Assembly: GCF_002368115.1 (NCBI RefSeq)
Contig: NZ_AP018316.1
Coordinates: 1,230,785 to 1,294,784, forward strand
DNA from: Dolichospermum compactum NIES-806
GTDB lineage: Bacteria; Cyanobacteriota; Cyanobacteriia; Cyanobacteriales; Nostocaceae
Reading direction: 5' to 3'
Length of the DNA: 64,000 bases
In this document: positions 43,276 to 52,648 of the stretch, in pieces
Layout of the letters: each line of letters starts with the position of its first letter
How positions within the stretch are numbered: the stretch's first letter is position 1
The notes under the pieces: model-generated
The model's database searches: none
Seen by the model: only the letters and a program-made list of their open reading frames with translations
Told to the model about the DNA's origin: nothing
Made by a program: the position numbers and the translations under genes

Positions 43276-44004
43276 ATGACTAATTTATCTACAACCTCTA
43301 TATCTTCCGAGTCAGAGACAAAGGATTTTTCTGATACTGACTTGCATTCAAAAAAGCAATTTGAGCAAGTAACAGCAGACAAGGTAGTTTCTTCTTTGTC
43401 AGCCTCTTCTACTCAATTTCAATCACTGAAAACAAAAAGATATCAATTACCACAACCTCCCATGAGAATACGTTATTGGGTGCATTGGTTTCGTGTTGGT
43501 TTAAGTATCTTTTTACTGCTTTCTGTTCTCTGCGGTCTAGGAGGATGTAGTTTTAATGCAGCAACTGTGACTTGGCACAAAGCTGTTAATCTTGTTTCTA
43601 GTTCTGTAGTGGAACAGGTAATTGTAGAAAATACAAACTTGAATTCTCAAGCATCTGTTGACAATATACTGGCTGTAAATGTGGCAGGAAAAGATGGCAA
43701 GCTGACAATTTTCAACTTTAATACTCCAGATGTTTGTGGTGCTTTGGGTTGTCTGTATGTTGGTTATTGGTTTAAACCAAATCAACCAATTACTCAGGTA
43801 TTCTTGAGTTATCTAAATCCTACATTACCCCCAGGAAAGCAATTATTAGCAGTAGGAGAAAATCGGTATCAGGCTTTACCTTGTATTAAAGTATTGCAAA
43901 CAGAAAAACAGCAATTACGAAAATTGAACTTTTGTTTTAATGGTAATCGTTATCAACTTGCCGATAGTCAACTTTTGGCTACTATGAATAAATCACCCAA
44001 ATAA
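43276..44004 (+). CDS. Hypothetical protein with an internal lipobox/membrane segment
   Basis: 242 aa from ATG 43276; a TTG at 43213 and an ATG at 43462 (MRIRYWVHWFRVGLSIFLLL) are alternatives. The latter start would give a lipoprotein signal ending LCGLGGC. The C-terminal half has NILAVNVAGKDGKLTIFNFN and paired cysteines (VCGALGC). Likely envelope-associated; may belong to the conjugative fragment to its right. Terminator at 44087. Confidence 0.55.
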   Translation: MTNLSTTSISSESETKDFSDTDLHSKKQFEQVTADKVVSSLSASSTQFQSLKTKRYQLPQPPMRIRYWVHWFRVGLSIFLLLSVLCGLGGCSFNAATVTWHKAVNLVSSSVVEQVIVENTNLNSQASVDNILAVNVAGKDGKLTIFNFNTPDVCGALGCLYVGYWFKPNQPITQVFLSYLNPTLPPGKQLLAVGENRYQALPCIKVLQTEKQQLRKLNFCFNGNRYQLADSQLLATMNKSPK

Positions 44005-44086
44005 CAGTTTTTATTAGTCAACAAGTACCAATCAAACAAGAAGTTAACAAAAATAATGTCTAGCTTTTCTAGTAAGAAATCTACCA

Positions 44087-44119
44087 TAGTTTTTGACTAC
44101 GGTAGATTTTATGTTAAAC
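44087..44119 (+). terminator. Hairpin terminator, probably bidirectional
   Basis: AAATCTACCATAGT/ACTACGGTAGATTT, a 14-bp stem with one mismatch and TTTTG loop followed by TTTATG; lies between convergent genes. Confidence 0.8.
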
Positions 44120-44142
44120 ACAGGTAATTTGATAACATTCAA

Positions 44143-45240
44143 CTATTCGTCATCATCTTGTTCATCATCATCGTCAAATTCAAAATCATCATCGTCCAAA
44201 TCGGTTTCTAAATCGTCGTTTTCATCATCGTCATCTTCAATTACTTGAATTTTCCGAGGTGGTTTAGTTGTTGGTTTGGATTTACGGACAGCTTGAGTTT
44301 TACTCTTGTTCTTATTCTTGTTTGGTGGTAAAACTTCCACCTCTACAGAAGTTGATTCTCCTGGTAAAGCAGGTAGAGATTGTGGTTCATTGAAACCAGC
44401 GATAGCATCATGCTGTTGCCAAATTAAACTTTTAGCTGTGGTTTTACCTAAATACAGTTGGGGGAAATTTTCAACTGTGGGTTTAGTGTAGGCTACAGTT
44501 TTGCAACAGTTATGTTTATTCTTACCTTCACCTTCTTTAATGGCTCTAAACTCAATTTCTAGCACCCCTAAACTCCGCCATTTATCACTTTTACCACTAA
44601 ATGGTACTTGGAAATAATCAGCAAAGGTTTTCTCTAATGAACGGTAAAACTCTTCACGGACTGATTTAAAACTCCAGAGAGCTACATTCTTAAACCGGAC
44701 AACAACAGGAGTAGTATGTAATGGTTGATTCTTGTCATCCAGAAACATAATTGCGTGTTCTGAACATACATCCATTGTTCTTTTATCAAGACTATTTCTG
44801 TAGTCGTCATAAAGCCCAACCAACGAACTACCTACTTCTTCAACATCTGATTTATAGCGGATATATTCTGGTGCAAAAGCTAAAACCAGTAACCGACCTT
44901 CAGTAATTAATAGTCCGGTGACATATTCAGTTAAAGTGACAGTAGTTAAATCATCTTCTTCAGGCATTTCTAGCCAACCAGCTTTTTCTAACTGGTCTTC
45001 GGGAATTAATAGTCCAGCAGGTTTATCGTTAACGACTATGCCATAGGGAAGAAGTGGTTTACGGACTTGGTTATAATGATCATTGAAGAGTTCTGGGTCT
45101 ATTTCAAATTCGGTTTCTTCAAAGTCATAATCATCAGGTTCAGTTGCTCTGGCTTTGGTAGTTTTAGGTTTAGTAGCAGCAGTTTTGGGAGGAGATTGAT
45201 GGGGGTGTTTAGAGTTGTTTGTAACTTTTGATTTAACCAT
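44143..45240 (-). CDS. Plasmid-type acidic protein (DUF5895-like)
   Basis: 365 aa. Basic, low-complexity N-terminus, folded middle (LLPYGIVVNDKPAGLLIPED, EYVTGLLITEGRLLVLAFAP) and a run of Asp/Glu over the last about 35 residues. I recall this architecture from cyanobacterial plasmids (DUF5895). The acidic tail resembles those of single-strand-DNA-binding or replication proteins, which is only a hint. Iteron-like repeats lie just upstream. Confidence 0.65.
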   Translation of the reverse strand: MVKSKVTNNSKHPHQSPPKTAATKPKTTKARATEPDDYDFEETEFEIDPELFNDHYNQVRKPLLPYGIVVNDKPAGLLIPEDQLEKAGWLEMPEEDDLTTVTLTEYVTGLLITEGRLLVLAFAPEYIRYKSDVEEVGSSLVGLYDDYRNSLDKRTMDVCSEHAIMFLDDKNQPLHTTPVVVRFKNVALWSFKSVREEFYRSLEKTFADYFQVPFSGKSDKWRSLGVLEIEFRAIKEGEGKNKHNCCKTVAYTKPTVENFPQLYLGKTTAKSLIWQQHDAIAGFNEPQSLPALPGESTSVEVEVLPPNKNKNKSKTQAVRKSKPTTKPPRKIQVIEDDDDENDDLETDLDDDDFEFDDDDEQDDDE

Positions 45241-45347
45241 TGGACTGCATAAATATGATTGTCCAAAGTCTGAGGCGTTAGCCTCTAAATTTAGTACAAA
45301 TTAATTATTTTATGCTAGTGTGATTTCAAGTTTGAAATTGCCGCAAC

Positions 45348-45492
45348 GGCAAGGTGATGGTTGAAAATAGCAACGGCAAGATGATGGTTGAAATGGAGGT
45401 TGTCAGTGCCATTAAACTCATGTCATCATGAACCTTCCAGCGACTAATTTGGCAAGATTATGGTTGAAAAGGTGGCAATGTTATGGTTGAAA
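45348..45492 (+). repeat. Four iteron-like 19-bp direct repeats
   Basis: Consensus GGCAA(G/T)(G/A)T(G/T)ATGGTTGAAA at 45348, 45375, 45451 and 45474 (start positions). All are in one orientation; two are separated by 27 bases and two by 23. They are in the 318-base gap upstream of the DUF5895-like gene. Such arrays serve as replication iterons, centromeres or recombinase-binding sites. Confidence 0.85.
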
Positions 45493-45558
45493 TCATACTC
45501 GCCCTATAGAAGATTGGGAATTTCGCATTTTTTTTGTTGAGCATACTATGTTTTGATT

Positions 45559-45882
45559 TTAATCTGATTCATAATGATAACGAGCTTGTAAAAAATAAAC
45601 TTTATTTTGTGTTACTTTATAAACCAAACGATGTTCTAAATCAATGCGTCGTGACCAAGTATCAGGAGCAATATATTTAAGAGGTTCAGGTTTACCTAAG
45701 CCTGTAAACGGTTGACCGTCAAGAATATCCGCTACTAAATCCAATATCTTATCCCCTTTTTTTCTATCATGATTATACCACCAAGCCAAATCTGCTTTAA
45801 AATCAGGACTGAAAACAGGAAAATAACCAGATAATTCTTTTTCTTCATTATGAGTATCTGGCTTTTTTTTCTTACTACTCAA
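45559..45882 (-). CDS. YoeB/Txe-family toxin
   Basis: 107 aa; a basic 15-residue extension precedes the RelE-like core (FSPDFKADLAWWYNHDRKKG, EPLKYIAPDTWSRRIDLEHRLVY in two parts, FLQARYHY). The core Arg, Glu and His residues are those of the mRNA interferase YoeB. Start overlaps the antitoxin stop by 8 bases. Confidence 0.88.
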   Translation of the reverse strand: MSSKKKKPDTHNEEKELSGYFPVFSPDFKADLAWWYNHDRKKGDKILDLVADILDGQPFTGLGKPEPLKYIAPDTWSRRIDLEHRLVYKVTQNKVYFLQARYHYESD

Positions 45883-46156
45883 TTCCTAACTCCTCTTTTA
45901 ATTCAGCCAATGTTTGAGGAGTTTCTATTGTTGTTTCAGCCCATTCTAAAGACCGAAATAAACGTTTAGCATTTTCAGGTGATCTTAATAAATAAACACA
46001 CTCTAATAAACTGGAAAGTTCATCTTCTGCAATTAACGCCACATTTTTCTCATTACGACGTTTAATTACTACAATTTCCCGTTGATCACACACCTGATCT
46101 AAGATAGTTGCTAAATTCAACCTTGCTTGAGAGTAAGTGGTTTCTTTGTTTAACAT
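45875..46156 (-). CDS. YefM/Phd-family antitoxin
   Basis: 93 aa from the ATG at 46156 (MLNKETTYSQARLNLATILD); an upstream ATG at 46180 adds 8 residues of poor quality. REIVVIKRRNEKNVALIAED is the Phd-fold DNA-binding core. Forms a TA unit with the YoeB-like toxin. Confidence 0.88.
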   Translation of the reverse strand: MLNKETTYSQARLNLATILDQVCDQREIVVIKRRNEKNVALIAEDELSSLLECVYLLRSPENAKRLFRSLEWAETTIETPQTLAELKEELGIE

Positions 46157-46273
46157 TCTCTTTTTAAAGAAGTTGTACAACTATATTGTACAACATTTAA
46201 AGAGGAAGCTTATCTCTCTCAAAAAAAATATCCAAAAGGTCAATTCCCTAACTTTACCTAGAAAGGCGACCAA

Positions 46274-47632
46274 ATGCGACTCCACGCTCCTCTAGCAGCA
46301 CGTTATGGCTATAAAGTCCTAGTCTTTGCCCTAGTCTTTGCCCCCGGTGAAGCTTTTAGCGGTGTCATCAATCCCTTGGATTATATGCGTGATGCACGGG
46401 ATGGGGTCATGGCTGGGGAAATTGGTCAAGTGATTAACCGCAATGCTGCCAGTGGGGGTAAGAGTGACGAATTCTTTGCTAAAGCTGGGGATTTGTTAGC
46501 AAAAGCACTATTGCAGTTAGTCAAGGGTTCACCTTACCCAGATATGGCGATGTTGTATGCGGTGTTGCGGTTGCCAAAATTGGTACAACGTCTTGATCAT
46601 GCGGTCCAGTCCAAACGCTTAGATGAATGGGTTGCCACTTCATTTATTCAATTTTTGAGTGCTAAGGACGCAGAAAAGACTATTTCCGGGATTTTGACGA
46701 CAGCGGCAGGGACTTTCTCATCTTTTATTCAAGCTGATTTGTTACGGGCATTCATCGGTCAATCGGATATTCCCACTCAGCTATCAGGTAGAGAAATGGT
46801 GGTCTTCAAGCTAGATGATGAACGTCGCAGTGTGGTTGGTCCTTTACTGGCAGCAGCAATGCACTTGATGATTGTCGGTAATTTGAGCCGCCCCCGTAAA
46901 GACCCGTTGATTATTTCTTTGGATGAATTACCATCAATTAAGTTGGATAGACTACCACAGTGGATTAATGAATATCGTTCTAATGGTGCTTGTTTTATCT
47001 TAGGTATTCAAAGTCTAGAGCAGCTTTACGATATTTATGGCGATAAAATGGGGAGTGCGATCGCATCAGCTTGCAGTACCCATGTGTTATTCAATCCTGG
47101 TAATTACAAAACGGCGGAAGATTACTCAAAGCGTTACGGTGAAAAGGAAGTGCTGATTAAAAATCGGACCACAGGGCGAACTCTGGGTGGACAAATGAGC
47201 CGTTCAATTAGCTGGAGTGAGAATTTACAAAAGATGCCTGTGATTAGTGCTGATGAAATTCTTAAATTTCCCCAAGGTAAATGTGTAATTACCAGTCCCG
47301 GTTACAGTTCAGGGGGACAAGCATCTATTCCTTATCCTTTAATTATTCCTGTGTCGAAAACCGATGAAAAACGAGCTAAGGAAAGTGAGGGTCTTTGGGA
47401 CAAACAAGTTAGATTGGCTTTAGAAAGTCAGGTGACAATTCCTGATATTAAAATGCTCACACAGGCATTGTATGACCGCATTGAGGAAGCAGGAAGGATG
47501 TTGCCATTACCAGAGGAAGATGTGGCCACAGTCCAAGAACAGGAGGAACAGGGGTCTGGTAATCATCAAGAAACTGATGTTTTAGAGAATTTTACAACAC
47601 GAGTTTATCAAACTCCAGGATTGCAAGGTTGA
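46274..47632 (+). pseudogene. Conjugative coupling protein (VirD4/TraD type), 5'-truncated
   Basis: 452 codons beginning RLHAPLAARYGYKVLVF, normally well inside the protein; the membrane anchors and Walker A are absent. Walker B-like ISLDELPSIKL and the QSLEQLYDIYG and CSTHVLFNPGN segments are intact. A 12-bp tandem duplication (CTAGTCTTTGCC twice, 46319-46342) adds the residues LVFA. Other conjugation genes are missing, so it is a remnant. Confidence 0.85.
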
Positions 47633-47847
47633 CACTCCTCGACCTAACGGTTTGCTTTGAGAATTGTCGTGATTTTGAAACTATTGCCCAGGTGGGACAC
47701 CTTCGCTTTCAACATCGTTTATTATTTAATTACCAACGCCGACCAACCGCAGGGGGCGATTGCGCGGAGCGCAGTGCCAGAGGCAATCGCCACGAATCAC
47801 AAAAAATATTTCTAGGCAGGTTTTGGGAGTGCCAATCACCAAGCTAG
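47629..47847 (+). CDS. Short ORF overlapping the TraD remnant, possible conjugation gene start
   Basis: 72 codons from TTG, overlapping the stop of the TraD remnant (TTGA). MTLLDLTVCFENCRDFETIA looks coding; after about residue 38 it runs into a CGATTGCGCGGAGCGCAG repeat and becomes non-native. Probably the truncated start of the next transfer gene. Confidence 0.35.
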   Translation: MTLLDLTVCFENCRDFETIAQVGHLRFQHRLLFNYQRRPTAGGDCAERSARGNRHESQKIFLGRFWECQSPS

Positions 47848-47883
47848 AGCAACTCTGAAAATCGGCACTCCGAGGTCATAACT

Positions 47884-48987
47884 TTACGCTTCTGCTAAAA
47901 AGGGATAGTCAGTGTAGCCCTGTTCTGTGCCGCCGTAAAAGGTACTGCGATCGTAGGGATTTAACGACGCATTCAGGGCAAAACGTTTCACCAGGTCAGG
48001 ATTGGAAATATAGATGCGACCATAGGCAATTAGATCAGCTTCGCCCTTGGAGATGATTTGTTCGCCAATTTCACGGTTTAATCCGCCAGCGGCAATAATT
48101 TTACTGTTAAACAGGGGACGGAAAAAACCAGCGGTGAGGTCGCTACTGAGATGTTCTAGGGTATCTTGGCTCGCATTGAGCCGGGGTTCGATGAGGTGTA
48201 GGTAGGCTAAGTTAAATTTGTTGAGTTCCTGCACAACATAGCTGAAGAGGGTCTTGGGGTCTGAGTCGCCCATATCGTTAAAACTGCCGGAAGGAGATAA
48301 TCGCAAACCAACGCGATCGCCACCCCAGACTTCAATCACGGCTTCCATAACTTCCATCAAAAAGCGTGAGCGATTTTCTACTGAGCCGCCATAGGCATCG
48401 GTGCGGTGGTTGGTGCAGTCTTGCAAAAATTGATCAATCAGATAACCATTTGCGCCATGTACTTCAACGCCGTCAAAGCCTGCTTCGAGGGCATTTTTCG
48501 CACCTTGACGATATTGGTCAATCACGCTGGGGATTTCTTCAAGTTCAAGGGCGCGGGGCGCGACGTAGGGTTTCATGCCTTCGTAGGTTCCGACTTCTCC
48601 TGTTGGGGTAATCGCGCTAGGGGCAACGGGTAATTCACCATTTGGCTGGAAATCAGGATGGGAAATGCGCCCAACGTGCCAGAGTTGCAGAAAAATGCGA
48701 CCACCTTTGTCGTGAACCGCTTGGGTAACTTTTTTCCAGCCAGCAATCTGTTCAGCGGAATGGATGCCGGGGGTAGCGGGATAACCTTGTCCTTGGGGAC
48801 AGACTTGGGTTGCTTCGGAAATAATCAGTCCAGCGGTTGCTCGTTGTGCATAGTAGGTGGCATGGAGTTCGTAGGGAATGTTGCCAGCCGCAGCACGACA
48901 GCGGGTTAAAGGAGCCATTACCAGACGATTCGGTAAGGTGTAAGTACCGAGTTGTATAGGGGTTAATAATTGCAGTGTGTTATCCAT
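47884..48987 (-). CDS. Alkene reductase, Old Yellow Enzyme family
   Basis: 367 aa from the ATG at 48987 (MDNTLQLLTPIQLGTYTLPN); codons up to 49197 are open but unrelated to the family. FMN barrel: NRLVMAPLTRCRA, LQLWHVGRISHP, GFDGVEVHGANGYLIDQF, NRSRFLMEV and AYGRIYISNPDLV. Reduces activated C=C bonds with NADPH. GC is higher here than in flanking genes, consistent with transfer. Confidence 0.95.
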   Translation of the reverse strand: MDNTLQLLTPIQLGTYTLPNRLVMAPLTRCRAAAGNIPYELHATYYAQRATAGLIISEATQVCPQGQGYPATPGIHSAEQIAGWKKVTQAVHDKGGRIFLQLWHVGRISHPDFQPNGELPVAPSAITPTGEVGTYEGMKPYVAPRALELEEIPSVIDQYRQGAKNALEAGFDGVEVHGANGYLIDQFLQDCTNHRTDAYGGSVENRSRFLMEVMEAVIEVWGGDRVGLRLSPSGSFNDMGDSDPKTLFSYVVQELNKFNLAYLHLIEPRLNASQDTLEHLSSDLTAGFFRPLFNSKIIAAGGLNREIGEQIISKGEADLIAYGRIYISNPDLVKRFALNASLNPYDRSTFYGGTEQGYTDYPFLAEA

Positions 48988-49290
48988 AAGTCTAACTGGA
49001 ATCGTTTTTAAGTATTTAGGATAATCTATATCAAATTGGTGGCGACCTTTCGGGACTGATAACCTAGATTCAAGATGAGATCGCTCCACAGAGTTATGAA
49101 CCCAGTGCTGTTTGCTATCTTGCTTTTTTGGATAATATACAGGAAAAATTCTGTATAATACATAGATATTGACGATATACAAAATTTTTCTGGACATTAT
49201 CCTTAAAATGTCTGTAATGCTTACCCTAACTAAACTATTTAGGGTTGTTTACAATTGTTGGTTTTTATCGTTATATCTTTGGAGGTATCA

Positions 49291-50016
49291 TTGTTTATAA
49301 ACAATAATTGGGAATTTTTATTGAGAGGTTCACCACAAGACTTATGGAGTCTGTCTTGCACAACAGGGAGCAGTTACTTTCAAATTTATGAAGTGACAGA
49401 TTTTTGGAATGAATGTTCAGTAGACGACTATAGATTTCGGAGTATATATTGTAACAACGAGAATGATTGTCAAATCGTATGGCAGATAGGTTATGAGCTA
49501 GTTTCTCTTTTTAATGGGGCATCTTCATTGTTTGACAGTAATTGCTGGAAGATTGAGATAGAACAGTTATGGAATAATGACTTAAAGCAGAATTACTACG
49601 AAAATCTTGATTGCTTTATACTAGATAAACCAGATATTTCAGAAGAAGCTGTAGCTACTGAACTTCAAAAAGCAAAGTCCGATATTCGTCTTATGTTACT
49701 GAATAAAGCAACTGAAGATGAAGGTATATATCTGGTTTTAAAGTATTTCAATATGGAGAAAAATTGGGTTACATATTACAAGATTCTTGAATCTATAGAG
49801 TATCTTACAAAAGAAGAAGACATAACCCTGTCTATCGATCCAAAAGCCAGAGAAAAATTCACTAATGTTGCAAATAACTATTCACTATCTGGCATTCATT
49901 CTCGTCATGGCCTCAAAAAAAATCTCAAGAAAAATCGAACACCAGCGATGAGTCTTAATGAAGCTCATGATTTTATTCGTGATGTAGCACAACAGTATAT
50001 TAAAGCAAAAATATAA
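49291..50016 (+). CDS. Hypothetical protein of unknown family
   Basis: 241 aa from TTG 49291, chosen because GGAGG (49281-49285) sits 5 bases upstream; an earlier TTG at 49255 lacks a ribosome site. Soluble, acidic, with many aromatic residues in the first half (NNWEFLLRGSPQDLWSL) and a basic C-terminus (GLKKNLKKNRTPAMSLNEAH). No family recognised. Sits between the OYE gene and an IS. Confidence 0.55.
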   Translation: MFINNNWEFLLRGSPQDLWSLSCTTGSSYFQIYEVTDFWNECSVDDYRFRSIYCNNENDCQIVWQIGYELVSLFNGASSLFDSNCWKIEIEQLWNNDLKQNYYENLDCFILDKPDISEEAVATELQKAKSDIRLMLLNKATEDEGIYLVLKYFNMEKNWVTYYKILESIEYLTKEEDITLSIDPKAREKFTNVANNYSLSGIHSRHGLKKNLKKNRTPAMSLNEAHDFIRDVAQQYIKAKI

Positions 50017-50261
50017 AATTTGATGAAAGTAGTAGTCTATAATCTTGCACTTATTTGGATAGAAACTTCTGTAAACCTTTATCTGGTAATACTTTTGCAT
50101 TCTTTCAGCAAACCCTATCTCATACACAGTTTTGTAGCCTCATCAAGAGGCTAACTTTCTAACTTAGGTATTCACGGTATTCACCTATTGTCGCGCCATA
50201 ATCGTCCGCATTTCCGCTTCCCTGTCTTGAATCAAATCCCCACTGACATCAACTATTACAC

Positions 50262-52470
50262 CCCACATTCCGCACCCCAAACTGTCACAGATCAAAAAAG
50301 CCCTTAAAGTAGTACATAATAACTAAAGTCAATTCAAAAATTAAGATACTTAATGAAAATTAGTAGCATTAAAAGGGACATGGTGTGAAAAAGTGAAACT
50401 TGGTAACAAAAGAAAAAAATGAATTGATAACCAAATAAGAAATAATTGATAACAACAGAAGTATTAGAGGAAACTGTTGTGAAATTAAAACCTCAAGAAA
50501 TAGAAATTCAGAACATAGACCATCTAGGGATAGTAGCAGGAATCATAGATTCAATCGGAATAGTAGAAATAATAAATGAATTAATAGGAGTCGAAAAAGA
50601 CGAAAAAGTAAATGCAAGTCAAGTAGTAAAAGCCATGATAATAAACGGGTTAGGATTTGTCTCCAAACCGTTATATATGTTTCCTAAATATTTTGAAACA
50701 ATCGCTTGTGAACATCTAATAGGAACAGGAGTAAAACCAGAATATCTCAACGACGATAAACTGGGGAGAGTCATGGATAAACTGTTTATAAAAGGCTTAG
50801 ATACAATCTTTTTTATCATCGCAGTAAAAGCAGCCCAAAAATTTGGAGTATCACTATCAACATCACATCTAGACTCATCATCAATGCACGTGCATGGGCA
50901 ATATAATACCAGCTTACCAGAAGTAATATTTGAAAGTCAAAAGGTAGAAAATAGTCCAGAATTAAAAGAATTAGAAGTAAAATCACCCAAAGAAATAACC
51001 ATCACCTACGGTTATTCCCGTGACCACAGACCAGACTTAAAACAGTTCATTATAGAAATGATATGTTCAGGGGATGGAGACATCCCAATATTTTTAAAAC
51101 TAGCATCGGGAAACCAAGCTGACTCATCATGTTTTGGTCAAATAGCAGTTGAGTATCAGCAACAATTAGAAGTTAACAGTCTCATCGTAGCAGACTGCGC
51201 CTTATATACAGAATCAAACCTGAAAATGATGTCAGATTTACGCTGGTTATGTCGAGTACCATTAAGTATCAAAGCAGCAAAATCATTAATCTCAACAATA
51301 CCAGAATCAGAATTTATTGATAGTACAATACCAGGATATAAATTAGCATCAAAAACCGAAAATTATGCAGGGATAGAACAAAGATGGTTAGTAGTGCAAA
51401 GTCAAGAAAGAAGAGAATCAGACCTGCGTAAGCTCAGACAAAAAATTACCAAAGCAGAATCAAAAGCTGTGAAAGATTTGAAAAAGTTATCACAAGAGAG
51501 ATTTGCTTGTGAGGCTGATGCTATCAAGGCATTATCAAAATTATCAAAACAATTCAAATATCATCAAATTAACGAAATTTTGGTTACTCAAATCAAATTT
51601 AAGACAAAAGATTCTTCAGAAGAAATATCTTACCAAATATCAGCTACAGTTTCCGAAAATGAAAGTAAAATTAATACAGAATTGCTGAGTGCAGGACGTT
51701 TTATTATTGCTACGAATGTTTTAGATTCAAATGAACTTAGCAATGATTCCATGCTGAGTGAATATAAAGCTCAACAGTCTTGTGAGCGGGGGTTCGGTTT
51801 TCTTAAAGACCCATTATTTTTTGCAGACAGTATTTTTCTCAAAAGTCCTGAGAGAATAGAGTCTCTGGGAATGATTATGGGTTTATGTCTACTGGTTTAT
51901 ACTTTGGCTCAACGGCACATTAGAAATGCTCTTTTGGAGTCTAAATCAACAATTAAAAATCAATTAGGCAAAGCAACTAATCGTCCTACTTTACGCTGGA
52001 TTTTTCAATGCTTTCAGTGTATTAATTTGGTTACACTCAATCAGGAGAAATATATTTCTAATTGGAATAAGGACAGAGATTTTATCTTGAGTCTTCTACC
52101 AAATGATTGTTTACGTTACTATCAATTAGTCACCTAATTATTATCTCTATCAATTTAATTTCTCTTGTAAAGATGAGCTAATCTCTTTGATGTATGGCTC
52201 CATTTTACTATATCTATAATTTCGTTTTTTACTTTAATTGATTAGTCTAACTTATAATTGTTTCTTGAATATCTTCTTTTATTTATCTGTTGATCTCTCC
52301 AGGTGGTGTGCATTCTTATTGCTTCTTATTGAGAATAGGTTTTGATGATATTTTTGGTGATTTGCTGTTTCTCAAATGCCTTTTTTCACTTTATATGTTT
52401 CTTTTGATGCTCCTTTTGATTTCCATCTCCGTAATTTACCTCTGTAACAGTTTGGGGTGCGGAATGTGGG
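50262..52470 (+). mobile_element. IS1634-like insertion sequence
   Basis: 2209 bp. Ends CCCACATTCCGCACCCCAAA and its complement, continuing CTGT(C/T)ACAGA. Flanked by TTACAC at 50256-50261 and 52471-52476. Carries one transposase. About 220 bp identical to its right end are found again at 62051. Confidence 0.88.
50446..52137 (+). CDS. IS1634-family transposase
   Basis: 563 aa from TTG 50446. N-terminal domain (NIDHLGIVAGIIDSIGIVEI), DDE core with STSHLDSSSMHVHG and VADCALYTESNL, and the C-terminal LSEYKAQQSCERGFGFLKDP. No stop codons, so potentially active. A fragment of a related gene lies at 62607. Confidence 0.9.
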   Translation: MITTEVLEETVVKLKPQEIEIQNIDHLGIVAGIIDSIGIVEIINELIGVEKDEKVNASQVVKAMIINGLGFVSKPLYMFPKYFETIACEHLIGTGVKPEYLNDDKLGRVMDKLFIKGLDTIFFIIAVKAAQKFGVSLSTSHLDSSSMHVHGQYNTSLPEVIFESQKVENSPELKELEVKSPKEITITYGYSRDHRPDLKQFIIEMICSGDGDIPIFLKLASGNQADSSCFGQIAVEYQQQLEVNSLIVADCALYTESNLKMMSDLRWLCRVPLSIKAAKSLISTIPESEFIDSTIPGYKLASKTENYAGIEQRWLVVQSQERRESDLRKLRQKITKAESKAVKDLKKLSQERFACEADAIKALSKLSKQFKYHQINEILVTQIKFKTKDSSEEISYQISATVSENESKINTELLSAGRFIIATNVLDSNELSNDSMLSEYKAQQSCERGFGFLKDPLFFADSIFLKSPERIESLGMIMGLCLLVYTLAQRHIRNALLESKSTIKNQLGKATNRPTLRWIFQCFQCINLVTLNQEKYISNWNKDRDFILSLLPNDCLRYYQLVT

Positions 52471-52648
52471 TTACACTGTAAATCTTACCCGTAAACTTGA
52501 AAGGCGGTTGATAATTAGGTGTTACAGGCGCACTAGGAGCAATCCCACAGGTGACTTTTAATATGATGAATACAATCATTGTTTTAGATTAAAACTCTTT
52601 TTTGATAAGGGTTACGCCTTTTCATTTTGAAAAAGTGACAAAAGAGGC

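Larger units (their letters stand above)
50185..52556 (-). pseudogene. Arylsulfatase-like C-terminal fragment, split by an IS1634-like element
   Basis: Minus-strand frame: TCGIAPSAPVTPNYQPPFKF then, across the IS, TGKIYSVIVDVSGDLIQDRE and AEMRTIMARQ before a stop at 50185-50187. Parts are 52471-52556 and 50185-50261. The ending resembles bacterial arylsulfatases as I recall them. Everything N-terminal to this is absent. Confidence 0.55.

Noticed and set aside
45348..45492. CRISPR array
   Set aside because: Repeats are only 19 bp, imperfect, with irregular spacing of 4 to 57 bases and no cas genes; they look like iterons.
52290..52481. 63-codon ORF repeated at 62049-62234 with almost the same protein
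   Set aside because: Both lie in the terminal noncoding part of the IS1634-like element; the identity reflects the duplicated IS end, not a gene.
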